DNA from: an uncultured Lachnospiraceae bacterium
GTDB lineage: Bacteria; Bacillota; Clostridia; Lachnospirales; Lachnospiraceae
Direction: 5' to 3'
Assembly (NCBI GenBank): GCA_902760755.1
Contig: CACWHK010000001.1
Location: 93,315 to 157,314, forward strand
DNA: 64,000 bases
Shown: piece after piece, positions 8,324-17,808 of the stretch
Position numbering within the stretch: position 1 is the first letter of the stretch
How the letters are laid out: each line of letters opens with the position of its first letter
Position numbers and translations under genes: made by a program
Notes under the pieces: generated by a model
What the model was told of the DNA's origin: nothing
The model's database searches: none
The model's input: only the letters and a program-made list of their open reading frames with translations

Positions 8324-10480
8324 ATGGACATCATCAAGTTAATTGCGAAGGAACTAAACGTCAAGGACTGGCAGGTGGAAGCTGCAGTCAAGCTGATCGA
8401 CGAGGGCTGCACCATCCCCTTCATCGCCCGGTACCGAAAGGAAGTTACCGGCACACTGAACGACGAGCAGCTGCGTCTTCTGGGCGAACGCCTGACCTAT
8501 CTTCGGAACCTGGAGGAACGAAAGGAAGCAGTCATTGCCTCCATCCGTGAACAGGATAAGCTGACGGAGGAGCTGGAGAAGGCAATCCGTGCAGCCGAGA
8601 CCCTGGTTGCCGTTGAGGACCTTTACCGTCCGTATAAGCAGAAGCGTAAGACCCGTGCCAGCGTAGCCAAGGAGAAGGGCCTGGAGCCCCTGGCCAATCT
8701 GATCCGTCTGGAGCAGGCCTCCACGGATGTGGAAGCAGAGGCAGCCAGGTACATTTCTGAGGAGAAGGGCGTTGCCTCCGTGAAGGAAGCCATCCAGGGA
8801 GCCCTGGATATTATTGCTGAGACCATTTCCGACGAGGCAGACTTCCGTACCGAGATCCGAAACCGTACCGTAAAGAAGGGACTGATCAAGTCTGTGGCAA
8901 AGGATCCCGAGCAGGAGACACCCTACGAGACCTACTATGATTTCCAGGAGCCTCTTTCGAAGATCACAGGCTACCGTGTCCTGGCCCTCAACCGCGGCGA
9001 GTCCGAGAAGGTTCTGTCCGTCTCCGTGGAAGCACCGGAGGAGGAGATCCTTTCCTATCTGGAGCATCAGATGATCCATGAGCCGAAGGCCGGAACCGCG
9101 GAATATCTGAAGGCTGCGGTGGCTGACGCCTACAGTCGTCTCATCAAGCCATCCATCGAAAATGAAGTGCGTTCCATGCTGACGGAATCCGCAGAGGACG
9201 GGGCTATCACCGTCTTCGGTAAGAATCTGCGCCAGCTTCTGATGCAGCCGCCCATCGCAGGAAAAACCGTGCTGGGCTGGGATCCGGCCTTCCGTACCGG
9301 ATGCAAGCTGGCCGTTACCGATCCTACCGGCAAGGTACTGGATACCGCCGTGGTTTATCCGACGGCACCCACGAATCCGGTGAAGATTCGGGCAGCCAAG
9401 GATACCGTAAAGAAAATGATCCGCAAATATAGTATCGACCTTATCTCCATCGGAAACGGGACAGCCTCCCGGGAATCCGAGCAGATCGTGGCAGAGCTCC
9501 TGGAGGAGGTCCGGAAGGAAGAGCCGGCAAGAAAGGTTGCCTATGTGATCACAAATGAAGCCGGTGCCTCCGTCTATTCCGCAAGTGCCCTTGCCACCGA
9601 GGAGTTCCCCAACTTTGATGTGGGACAGCGGAGTGCAGCCTCCATCGCCCGCCGTCTTCAGGACCCGCTGGCAGAGCTGGTGAAGATCACACCGGAATCC
9701 ATCGGCGTCGGTCAGTATCAGCATGATATGAACCAGAAGAAGCTGAAGGAAGCCCTTGGGGGTGTGGTTGAGGATTGTGTAAACCAGGTGGGCGTGGATC
9801 TGAATACTGCCTCTGCATCCCTGCTGGAATATATCTCCGGCATTACAAAGCCCATCGCAAAGAACATCGTGGCCTACCGGGAGCAGGAGGGCGGCTTTAC
9901 GGAGCGTAAGCAGCTGCTGAAGGTTCCGAAGCTGGGACCGAAGGCCTATGAGCAGTGCGCAGGCTTCCTCCGTATCCGGAACGGAAGCAATCCGCTGGAT
10001 AACACCGGTGTGCATCCGGAGAGCTACGCGGCAGCCGCAAAGCTGATGGATGTCTGCAGCTTCTCCCTGCAGGATGTGCGCGAGGGCAAGGCTGTGATCT
10101 TTATCAATGATTATAAGAAGACCGCTGAGGAGGTGGGTGTCGGTGAACCCACCCTCCGGGATATGGTGGCGGAAATGACCCGCCCCGGCCGGGATCCCCG
10201 TGCCGACATGCCCCAGCCGGTGCTTCGTACCGATGTGCTGGATATGAAGGATCTGACGGAAGGAATGATCCTGAAGGGGACCGTACGAAATGTCATCGAC
10301 TTCGGTGCCTTTGTGGATATCGGCGTACATCAGGACGGTCTGGTACACATCAGCCAGCTGACGAATAAGAAGTTCGTAAAGCACCCGCTGGATGTGGTAT
10401 CCGTAGGGGATGTGGTTACCGTGAAGGTGATCTCCATCGACATGAAGCGAAAGAGGATCGGTCTTTCCATGATCATCTAG
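8324..10480 (+). CDS. tex: Tex-family S1 RNA-binding transcription accessory protein
   Basis: Protein of 718 aa with Tex layout: N-terminal helical region (EGCTIPFIARYRKEVTG is a family hallmark), a YqgF-like RNase H fold domain (LGWDPAFRTGCKLAVTD, about residue 320), helix-hairpin-helix motifs (VDLNTASASLLEYISGI, about 485) and a C-terminal S1 domain (GTVRNVIDFGAFVDIGVHQD, about 650). Tex binds nucleic acid and affects transcription; its exact job is not settled. The start has GAGGT upstream. It follows the ABC exporter by 21 bases and may share its transcript. Confidence 0.95.
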   Translation: MDIIKLIAKELNVKDWQVEAAVKLIDEGCTIPFIARYRKEVTGTLNDEQLRLLGERLTYLRNLEERKEAVIASIREQDKLTEELEKAIRAAETLVAVEDLYRPYKQKRKTRASVAKEKGLEPLANLIRLEQASTDVEAEAARYISEEKGVASVKEAIQGALDIIAETISDEADFRTEIRNRTVKKGLIKSVAKDPEQETPYETYYDFQEPLSKITGYRVLALNRGESEKVLSVSVEAPEEEILSYLEHQMIHEPKAGTAEYLKAAVADAYSRLIKPSIENEVRSMLTESAEDGAITVFGKNLRQLLMQPPIAGKTVLGWDPAFRTGCKLAVTDPTGKVLDTAVVYPTAPTNPVKIRAAKDTVKKMIRKYSIDLISIGNGTASRESEQIVAELLEEVRKEEPARKVAYVITNEAGASVYSASALATEEFPNFDVGQRSAASIARRLQDPLAELVKITPESIGVGQYQHDMNQKKLKEALGGVVEDCVNQVGVDLNTASASLLEYISGITKPIAKNIVAYREQEGGFTERKQLLKVPKLGPKAYEQCAGFLRIRNGSNPLDNTGVHPESYAAAAKLMDVCSFSLQDVREGKAVIFINDYKKTAEEVGVGEPTLRDMVAEMTRPGRDPRADMPQPVLRTDVLDMKDLTEGMILKGTVRNVIDFGAFVDIGVHQDGLVHISQLTNKKFVKHPLDVVSVGDVVTVKVISIDMKRKRIGLSMII

Positions 10481-10491
10481 GGAACATACAT

Positions 10492-10521
10492 TTGATATTC
10501 GGAACCGATCTATGTTATAAT
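10492..10521 (+). promoter_or_regulatory. Promoter for the class III aminotransferase operon
   Basis: TTGATA (10492-10497), an 18-base spacer and TATAAT (10516-10521) with TG one base before the -10. The leader contains a short GGCCG/CGGCC hairpin around 10544-10556. Confidence 0.7.
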
Positions 10522-10577
10522 AATAATTCAAACTTTTTATTTGGCCGCTCCGGCCATACAGAAAGGGGATGGAAACC

Positions 10578-11783
10578 ATGCTTTGGGAAAAGGAATACAC
10601 AAAAGAAGAACTGAAGGATATGGCGGAGAAGTACATGAATGAGACATTTCCGCGGTTTGATTTTATTGCAAAGAGCGGGAAGGGGATGTACCTCTATGAC
10701 GAAAAGGGAGAGGAATATCTTGACTTCCTGGGCGGTATAGCCGTAAATGCTACCGGCCACTGCAGCGAGGCGGTTGTGGAAGCAATCCGTGAGCAGGCAG
10801 GTGAGCTGATCCACGCATCGGCTTACTGCTATACCATCCCGCAGATCATGCTGGCCAAGCTGATCTGTGAGACCATCGGAATGGACAAGGTTCAGTTCCA
10901 GAATTCCGGAGCGGAAGCCAATGAGGTTATGCTGAAGCTGGCAAGAAAGTACGGCGTGGATAAGTTCGGGCCTAAGCATTACAAGGTGGTTACGGCTTAC
11001 AACTCCTTCCACGGACGGACCCTTGCAACCCTTCGGGCCACCGGCCAGCCGGAGTCTGCGATCCAGAAGGGCTTCGGAGATCCGATCCCGGGCTTTGTCT
11101 ATGCAGAGTTCAACAACCTGGCATCCTTCGAGGCTGCCTGTGACGAAGATACGGTAGCTATCATGGTGGAGCCGATCCAGGGCGAAGGCGGGGTTATCCC
11201 TGCAACCAAGGAATTCCTGGAGGGTCTCCGGAAGCTTTGCGATGAGAAGGGTATGCTCCTTCTTTTCGATGAGGTTCAGACCGGATGGGGACGGACCGGA
11301 AGCATCATGGCATACCAGCGGTACGGCGTGAAGCCGGATGCGGTTTCCATGGCCAAGGCCCTTGGCGGCGGTATGCCCATCGCAGCCATGGCAACCAGCG
11401 CGGATCTGATGAAGACACTTTCCTCCGGTTCCCACGGAACTACATTTGGGGGAAATCCTGTCTGCTGTGCAGCTGCCTATGCCCAGGTAAAGGAAATGCT
11501 GGAAAAACACCTGCCGGAGCAGGCAGATGAGGTGGGAGAATACTTCCGTGACAAGCTGAAGAATCTTCCCCATGTGGTTGAGGTCCGGGGAGCCGGCATG
11601 ATCACCGGTGTGGAGCTGGATCAGGATATCGCCGTTGCAGTAAAGCTGGAGGCCATCAAGAAACATCTTCTTATGAATGCGGCAAGACCGAATGTGATCC
11701 GTCTCATCCCGCCGCTCATTGCGACGAAGGAAGACTGTGACAAGGCATACCGGATCATTGAAGAGATCCTGAAGACCTACTAA
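10578..11783 (+). CDS. Class III PLP aminotransferase (acetylornithine/ornithine or putrescine type)
   Basis: Protein of 401 aa, usual length for the ArgD/RocD/PatA group. Features: GGIAVNATGHC near the N-terminus, the cofactor-binding NSGAEANEVMLKLAR, FHGRTLATL, the Asp of LLFDEVQTGWGRTG and the Schiff-base lysine in SMAKALGGGMPI. It transfers the amino group from an omega-amine such as acetylornithine, ornithine or putrescine to 2-oxoglutarate. Sequence reading alone does not separate these. ATG 10578 is chosen because GGGG directly abuts the alternative ATG at 10569, leaving no spacing. No other arginine gene is adjacent; argH is 21 kb away. Confidence 0.88.
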   Translation: MLWEKEYTKEELKDMAEKYMNETFPRFDFIAKSGKGMYLYDEKGEEYLDFLGGIAVNATGHCSEAVVEAIREQAGELIHASAYCYTIPQIMLAKLICETIGMDKVQFQNSGAEANEVMLKLARKYGVDKFGPKHYKVVTAYNSFHGRTLATLRATGQPESAIQKGFGDPIPGFVYAEFNNLASFEAACDEDTVAIMVEPIQGEGGVIPATKEFLEGLRKLCDEKGMLLLFDEVQTGWGRTGSIMAYQRYGVKPDAVSMAKALGGGMPIAAMATSADLMKTLSSGSHGTTFGGNPVCCAAAYAQVKEMLEKHLPEQADEVGEYFRDKLKNLPHVVEVRGAGMITGVELDQDIAVAVKLEAIKKHLLMNAARPNVIRLIPPLIATKEDCDKAYRIIEEILKTY

Positions 11784-11819
11784 GAAGAAAATCAACCGAA
11801 GCCTGGAGGATAAAAAGCG

Positions 11820-13244
11820 ATGGAACGTAAGAATGCATGGGAATCCTATTCCAAGAAGGAAATAAAGAAGCTGGAAGCACTCTGCGAGGGATATAAGGAT
11901 TATCTTTTCCGCGGAAAGACCGAAAGAGAGGGCGTTAAGTACTGCGTTGAAGAGGCAAAGAAGGCCGGATATATCTCTCTGGAGGAAGCGTTAAAGAAGG
12001 GAAAGAAGTTAAAGAAGGGCGATAAGATCTATGCGGTCAATATGGGAAAGGCCCTGGCGCTGTTCCATATCGGTGAGAAGCCGCTGGAGCAGGGTATGAA
12101 CATCCTGGGCGCTCATCTGGATTCCCCGCGTCTGGACGTAAAGCAGAACCCTCTTTATGAGAGTCAGAGCCTGGCATATCTGGATACCCATTATTACGGC
12201 GGCATCAAGAAGTACCAGTGGGTAACCCTGCCTCTGGCTATCCATGGTGTGGTTGCAAAGACCGACGGAACCGTTGTGGATGTGGTGGTGGGAGAGGATG
12301 AAAATGATCCGGTCTTCTGCGTAACCGACATCCTGATCCATCTGGCACAGGACCAGATGAGTAAGACCGTGGCTAAGGCCGTAGAGGGTGAGAATCTGGA
12401 CCTTCTGATCGGTTCGAGACCCATTAAGATCGAGAAGAAGAGTGAAGACGGAAAGGCTGATAAGGCCGACAAGAATGATAAGAAGGATCCGGTTGCAAAG
12501 GAGATCCTCCGCCTGCTGAAGGAGAAGTACGGCATGGCAGAGGAGGACTTTATGTCTGCAGAGCTGGAGATCGTTCCCGCCGGAAAGGCAAGGGATCTCG
12601 GCTTCGACCGTTCCATGATCCTGGCCTACGGACAGGATGATAAGGTTTGTGCCTACACAAGCCTTGTGGCACAGCTCAGCCAGACCGAATTAAAGAAGAC
12701 CGGCTGTACCCTGCTGGTGGATAAGGAGGAGATCGGCTCTGTGGGTGCCACCGGCATGCAGTCCCGCTTCTTCGAAAATGTAGTGGCAGAGCTTCTGGCG
12801 CTTTCCGGAGAGACAGGGGATCTTACCCTGCGCCGCTGCCTTGCAAACTCCAGCATGCTTTCCTCGGATGTGAGTGCAGGCTTTGATCCCCTGTATGCAT
12901 CCTGCTTTGAGGCAAAGAATGCGGCATTTCTCGGAAAGGGCATGGTCTTCAATAAGTTTACGGGAGCCAGAGGCAAGTCCGGCTCCAATGATGCAAATGC
13001 AGAATATATTGGCCGGATCCGCGGCATCCTGGAGAAGAATGGCGTGTTCTATCAGACCGCGGAGCTGGGCAAGGTGGATCTGGGCGGCGGCGGAACCATC
13101 GCCTATATCCTGTCGCTCTATGGGATGGAAGTGATCGACTGCGGCGTGGCCGTGCTTTCCATGCATGCCCCCTGGGAGGTTACCTCCAAGGCGGATATCT
13201 ATGAAACCGAAAAGGGTTACGAGGCATTTTTACAAGAGGCATAG
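11820..13244 (+). CDS. M18 family metalloaminopeptidase
   Basis: Protein of 474 aa. Zinc-ligand regions of the M18 (aminopeptidase I / aspartyl aminopeptidase) family are visible: GAHLDSPRLDVKQ with His and Asp, VDKEEIGSVGATG with the catalytic Glu pair, and a C-terminal AVLSMHAPWEV with the last His. A Lys/Asp-rich insert (about residues 204-223, GKADKADKNDKKD) interrupts the dimerisation domain. It removes N-terminal residues from peptides in the cytoplasm and forms tetrahedral dodecamers in characterised members. GGAGGAT lies before the ATG. The next gene starts 3 bases after its stop. Confidence 0.9.
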   Translation: MERKNAWESYSKKEIKKLEALCEGYKDYLFRGKTEREGVKYCVEEAKKAGYISLEEALKKGKKLKKGDKIYAVNMGKALALFHIGEKPLEQGMNILGAHLDSPRLDVKQNPLYESQSLAYLDTHYYGGIKKYQWVTLPLAIHGVVAKTDGTVVDVVVGEDENDPVFCVTDILIHLAQDQMSKTVAKAVEGENLDLLIGSRPIKIEKKSEDGKADKADKNDKKDPVAKEILRLLKEKYGMAEEDFMSAELEIVPAGKARDLGFDRSMILAYGQDDKVCAYTSLVAQLSQTELKKTGCTLLVDKEEIGSVGATGMQSRFFENVVAELLALSGETGDLTLRRCLANSSMLSSDVSAGFDPLYASCFEAKNAAFLGKGMVFNKFTGARGKSGSNDANAEYIGRIRGILEKNGVFYQTAELGKVDLGGGGTIAYILSLYGMEVIDCGVAVLSMHAPWEVTSKADIYETEKGYEAFLQEA

Positions 13245-13247
13245 GAT

Positions 13248-16200
13248 TTGAAACGAACGGGAAGGAAAACCGTATCACTGCTGTACGTGGCATGTCTTCT
13301 GATGTGCCTTCTTTTCGTGCCCTCTGACAGGGGCGCGGATGCAGCGGCAAGAGATCCCTTCCTGTCACAGTTCATGCAGACGGTATATAATCAGGAGAGC
13401 GGGCTCGGAAGTACGGAGGTGAACTGTATCCTTCAGACCGCCTCCGGATATATCTACGCCGGAACCGACGGCGGTTTCTATCGGTACAACGGAAAGGAAT
13501 TCAAGATCCTCAATCTCTGGGATACCGATAAGGATGATGTTTATTTTGTAAAAGATCTTTTCCAGGATTCCAGGGAACGTCTCTGGATCTCCACCAACAA
13601 CTACGGCCTGTTCTACATGCTGGGCAGCGATGTGCACCATTTTTCTTCGGACTATTATGATGGCATAAAGTCCATCAATGATGTCTGTGAGGGAAAGGAC
13701 GGGATCATCTACGTGGCGGGCTCGGAGGGTCTCTATATTGCAGATCCGTCAGCGGAGACGCTGCAGCCGGTTGCGGCGCTGGCCGGAAAGAATATCAAGC
13801 AGATCACCGTGGCAGGCTCCATCCTCTGGGGCATCGACAATGACAACCATTTCTTCTCCCTGAACGAGGCGGAGCAGGTAATGACCTACTCGGCGGACAA
13901 GTACACCGAGGAGGAGCTTTCCTGTATCCTGGGAATGGAGGATGGTACGGTTTACTTCGGTACCACCGGTATGGAAGTGATCCATCTGAAGCAGAATATG
14001 GAGTACAGTCTCCTTACCTCCACCCGTGACGGTATCAGCTCCCTCTATTATGACGGAAGCAGACTCTTTGTATGCGCGGAAGGCGGTGTCGGGTACTTTA
14101 ATACGGAGGGGAAGTTCTCCCAGTTAAATGATACGGATATCAACCGGTATTTTACCTCCATGATCATGGATTATGAGGGGAATTACTGGTTCTCCTCCAG
14201 CCGCTTCGGAATCCTTATGCTAGGTCGCAGCAAATTCCAGAGCTTCAATGAACGATACGGACTGAATGCGGTAGGGACCAACTGTGTCCGGAACTTCGGT
14301 GTCTGGACCTGTATCTGTACCGATGAGGGGCTGACCATTCTGGATGCCCAGTATAAGACGGTGAAGAACGATCTGACGGAGTTCCTGAAGGGAGCAAGTG
14401 TTAAGGATATCATGCGGGATTCCAGGGGAAACTTCTGGATCTCTACCTCCCGGCGGTACGGTATCGTCCGTTACTCACCTGCGGGGGAGATCAAAACCTT
14501 CGGAAGGACCGGGTCGTTGCTTACCAACCTGGTGAATACGGCCATCGAGCTGCATGACGGCACCATTGCCGTAGCGACGGAGGAGGGGATCAGCATCCTG
14601 GACGGAGATTCCCAGGTGCTGAAGAACTATTCCCGAAGCGAGGGACTGGAGTATTCCAACATCAACTGTCTCTATGAGGATGCAGATGGAAGACTCTTTG
14701 CCGGCTCCGACGGCGGAGGGCTCTACGTGATCGAGGGATACCGGGTCCGGAATCTTACGGAATCCGACGGACTTACGTCAAATGTGATCACCTCCATCAC
14801 TCCCGGTAAGAGCGGTCTCTGGATCAGTACGGATAACGGGGTATCGCTGTTCTCGGAAAGCATCCGGGCTATCAGCAATATTGATTTTTCCAACAATGTT
14901 TATGATATCCTGACGGAGGATACGGAAGACGGTGAGGTGATCTGGATCATCGGCTCCAAGGGTGTTCTTCGCACCACGGAGGAGGAGCTTCTGGGGACCA
15001 CCGGGGTCAGCGGACGTTACTATGCTCAGGGCGACGGTCTGAAAATGAGCCTGACCCTGTATTCTCATTCCACCATCAAGGATCATATCATCTATCTTTG
15101 CTGTGAGCAGGGCGTTTACATGTTCCATACGGACAGTATCCCCGAGAATACCACGGCTCCGAGACTGACGGTTTCGGAGATCAATGTGGATGATACGGTC
15201 TACCATTTCGATCAGATCGGCGGAAGCCTGAAGATTCCTTCGAATACCCAGAGAATGTCCATCTCCTTTGCGGTGCTCAGCTACACCAACCGTGAGAATA
15301 TCAAGGTGGAGTATAAGCTGGAGGGCTTTGACAGCACACCGATCACCATCAGCCCGTCGGATCCCATGCAGGCGGTTTATACGAATCTGGAGGGGGGATC
15401 CTATACATTTACGGTACGTGCCATGAACGGAGACGGCGTCTCCAGTGAGGAGGACATCACCTTCCGGATCGAGAAGGAGTACGGCTTCTTCGAAAAGACC
15501 TCAGTGAAGATCCTCTTACTGTCGATCCTGGTGCTCCTTGTTCTTTCCGTGATCATCGGACTTATCTGGTTCCAGCGCCGTGTCTCCGGTCAGAACCGTG
15601 AGATCGAAAAGCTGGAAAAGGAGCATGAGGTGGCCGTGAAGTCCAGTACCGCAAAGACGGACTTCCTGGCACATATGAGTAATGAGATCAAGACACCGAT
15701 CCATGCCATCATCAGTCTGGCAGAGACCCTGCAGCATGAGGAAAACCGGGAGAGCCGGGAGCAGAGTCTGAAAGCCATCGTGGATTCGGGAGAGGATATT
15801 CTGGGTAAGGTGGATGAGACCATCCAGCTGGCGCGGCTTGAGGCAGGTAAGGAAACGGCCCAGGAGGCACCGTACTCCATCACCACCCTTGTCTGTGACA
15901 TCTCCGACAGCATGATCAACCGGCTGGCGGACCGACCGGTACGGTTCCTTGTGGACCTCGGCGAGAACATCCCGGACATCATGATCGGTGACTATGATAA
16001 GATCAAGCGGATCCTGGAGATCCTTACGGATAATGCACAGAAGTATACTCAGGAGGGAACCATCACCCTCTTTGTGGACTGCTATCACAGCATGGATGCG
16101 AAGGGGAAGGACACCCTGTTCTTCAGTATCTCCGATACCGGTGTGGGTATCCGGAAGGAACGGCTGCAGCATATCTTTGAGGTATATAATATCGCGGACA

Positions 16201-17612
16201 GCAAGAAGCAGACCGGTTATACCGGAAGCGGAATCAGTCTGGCCATCGCAAAGAAGCTGACCGAGATCATGGATGGCGAGCTGGATGTGGAGAGTACCTA
16301 TGGGGCAGGCTCTACATTTACGCTGTCCCTGCGTCAGGGCAAGCCGGAGGGTGATGTGGTCCCCGTATCCACGGATGCGGAGATCCTGGACCGCGTCACC
16401 AAGGAAGAGGCGGAGAAGATGCTTCTTTCCGACGTAAATGTACTGCTTGTGGATGATATCGAAATCGGACGTACCGTGGCACTGGGCGTATTAAAGCAGA
16501 TGGAGGCTCATGCCGATGCGGCGTCCTCCGGCGTCAGTGCCGTGGATATGGTCATGAACAAGTCCTATGATCTGGTGTTCATGGATCTGGCCATGCCGGT
16601 TATGAGCGGAGAAGATGCGCTGCATGAGATCCGGGAGCTGGAGCGTGACGGCGTAGCAGAGCTGCCCATCCTGGCCATGACTGAGGATGCGATCCGAGAG
16701 GATTATGACCGGCTGATCGAGACCGGCTTTACGGATGTGATCGTGAAGCCTCTGGATCTGGTGACTCTGGCAACCGTGGCAAAGAAGTATCTTCCGGCAG
16801 AGAAGATCCGGTACCGTTCCGTAAATCTTACGGGCTATACAAATGAATCCAGATACCGCGAGGGTCTGGAGATCCTGCAGGGACATCTGGATGTGGCCGG
16901 AACACTGGAGAGGATTGGCGGAAGCGTTGAGGTTTACAACCGGATCCTCAGCACCTTCTTCAATCAGAACCAGAATGCACCGGAAGAGCTGCAGACGAAG
17001 TTTACCAAGAACTACCGGGCCTTCCGGACCAGACTTCACAGTGTCCGTACCGGAGCGCAGAATGTGGGTGCCGTTGAGATCGTTAACCTGATCTCCCGGC
17101 TGGATGCGGCCATCAACATCAACAACAGAGGCTATGTACGGGATAACCTCCCGTCCCTGATCCGTATGCTGGACGGTGTCCTTGTGGTTGTGGCACACTA
17201 TCTGGAGTTTGCGGTAGGACAGCAGGGAATCGTACAGGAGAAGGATCCGGCTTTCATGCCGAAGGAACCGGAAGAGACGATGGAGAAGGAACCGAAGGAA
17301 GAAGGCAGAGAGCAAAAAAGGCCGGCACCGGAGACCGCGGCAAAGAAGAAGGAGCCTGTGCTTCACGTGACAAAGAAGAAGGAGCCTGTGCTGCGTGATT
17401 CCGTGGATCCGGAGACGCTCCGGCTGATCAGCGAGAAGGCAAAGGCAAAGGATATCGAGGGGATTGCAAAGGAGCTGGAACGGCTGGCGTCCGACCGGTA
17501 CGGGAACGAGGATACCGAGTTCCTGCAGGCCCTGGCAGATCAGGCACGGGAGAAGAATACGGACGCGATCCTGGACATGATCGATACCTATATTGCTCTG
17601 AAAAAGGGCTGA
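13248..17612 (+). CDS. Two-component beta-propeller hybrid sensor with REC and HPt; kinase acceptor His replaced by Asn
   Basis: Very large protein, 1454 aa, TTG start with AAGAGG 8 bases upstream. In order: signal peptide (about 1-30), a sensor propeller of many Reg_prop repeats (for example RLWISTNNYG, NFWISTSRRYG, GLWISTDNGVS), a Y_Y_Y domain (about 640-740), a membrane helix (about 757-777), a kinase dimerisation helix, HATPase, receiver (phospho-Asp in VFMDLAMPVMSG, residue 1113) and an HPt-like domain with His 1264 (RLHSVRTGAQNVGA). The expected SHE of the H-box reads SNE (Asn 812, codon AAT), and the ATPase G2 box reads GSGISLAI, not GTGLGLSI. Such propeller sensors usually sense extracellular glycans or carbohydrates. 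No target gene is adjacent except the M18 peptidase 3 bases upstream. Confidence 0.9.
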   Translation: MKRTGRKTVSLLYVACLLMCLLFVPSDRGADAAARDPFLSQFMQTVYNQESGLGSTEVNCILQTASGYIYAGTDGGFYRYNGKEFKILNLWDTDKDDVYFVKDLFQDSRERLWISTNNYGLFYMLGSDVHHFSSDYYDGIKSINDVCEGKDGIIYVAGSEGLYIADPSAETLQPVAALAGKNIKQITVAGSILWGIDNDNHFFSLNEAEQVMTYSADKYTEEELSCILGMEDGTVYFGTTGMEVIHLKQNMEYSLLTSTRDGISSLYYDGSRLFVCAEGGVGYFNTEGKFSQLNDTDINRYFTSMIMDYEGNYWFSSSRFGILMLGRSKFQSFNERYGLNAVGTNCVRNFGVWTCICTDEGLTILDAQYKTVKNDLTEFLKGASVKDIMRDSRGNFWISTSRRYGIVRYSPAGEIKTFGRTGSLLTNLVNTAIELHDGTIAVATEEGISILDGDSQVLKNYSRSEGLEYSNINCLYEDADGRLFAGSDGGGLYVIEGYRVRNLTESDGLTSNVITSITPGKSGLWISTDNGVSLFSESIRAISNIDFSNNVYDILTEDTEDGEVIWIIGSKGVLRTTEEELLGTTGVSGRYYAQGDGLKMSLTLYSHSTIKDHIIYLCCEQGVYMFHTDSIPENTTAPRLTVSEINVDDTVYHFDQIGGSLKIPSNTQRMSISFAVLSYTNRENIKVEYKLEGFDSTPITISPSDPMQAVYTNLEGGSYTFTVRAMNGDGVSSEEDITFRIEKEYGFFEKTSVKILLLSILVLLVLSVIIGLIWFQRRVSGQNREIEKLEKEHEVAVKSSTAKTDFLAHMSNEIKTPIHAIISLAETLQHEENRESREQSLKAIVDSGEDILGKVDETIQLARLEAGKETAQEAPYSITTLVCDISDSMINRLADRPVRFLVDLGENIPDIMIGDYDKIKRILEILTDNAQKYTQEGTITLFVDCYHSMDAKGKDTLFFSISDTGVGIRKERLQHIFEVYNIADSKKQTGYTGSGISLAIAKKLTEIMDGELDVESTYGAGSTFTLSLRQGKPEGDVVPVSTDAEILDRVTKEEAEKMLLSDVNVLLVDDIEIGRTVALGVLKQMEAHADAASSGVSAVDMVMNKSYDLVFMDLAMPVMSGEDALHEIRELERDGVAELPILAMTEDAIREDYDRLIETGFTDVIVKPLDLVTLATVAKKYLPAEKIRYRSVNLTGYTNESRYREGLEILQGHLDVAGTLERIGGSVEVYNRILSTFFNQNQNAPEELQTKFTKNYRAFRTRLHSVRTGAQNVGAVEIVNLISRLDAAININNRGYVRDNLPSLIRMLDGVLVVVAHYLEFAVGQQGIVQEKDPAFMPKEPEETMEKEPKEEGREQKRPAPETAAKKKEPVLHVTKKKEPVLRDSVDPETLRLISEKAKAKDIEGIAKELERLASDRYGNEDTEFLQALADQAREKNTDAILDMIDTYIALKKG

Positions 17613-17653
17613 TCTTGTACGAAAAAAAATACATTTTTGTGATACGAAAAGTC

Positions 17654-17683
17654 TTTACAAAAAGGGTACAGTTTCGATATACT
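17654..17683 (+). promoter_or_regulatory. Promoter of the pantothenate operon
   Basis: TTTACA (17654-17659), 18-base spacer, TATACT (17678-17683). The next gene starts 125 bases downstream. The spacer is filled by one arm of a 15-bp inverted repeat. Confidence 0.6.
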
Positions 17684-17719
17684 CACGTTGGATGGTATTC
17701 GAAAGAAACTGTACCCTTT
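17661..17719 (+). repeat. Perfect 15-bp inverted repeat straddling the pan promoter
   Basis: The arm AAAGGGTACAGTTTC at 17661-17675 is matched exactly by its reverse complement at 17705-17719. The 29-base centre has weaker further complementarity (GATATAC against GTATTC). The left arm lies between -35 and -10 and the right arm in the untranslated leader. There is no T-tract after it. It could be a pair of operator sites, or a hairpin on transcripts reading through from upstream. Confidence 0.7.
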
Positions 17720-17808
17720 CAATTTCATAGATTAGTATCATATAACGCATCTGATCATACCCCATGTCACAACGCGTATCGCTTTTACAAAGGACAGGAG
17801 GTGGTCGT

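Noticed and set aside
8354-10636. 760-codon open frame on the minus strand
   Set aside because: It is antisense to tex, which has full motifs and a ribosome site. Codon bias of the + gene leaves the opposite frame open. The same holds for long minus frames at 39593-41773 (pnp), 45628-47163 (ftsK) and 55932-57578 (oadA).
17661-17719. Terminator of the hybrid sensor gene
   Set aside because: The loop is 29 bases and no T-tract follows; the left arm lies inside a good promoter, so an operator role is more likely.
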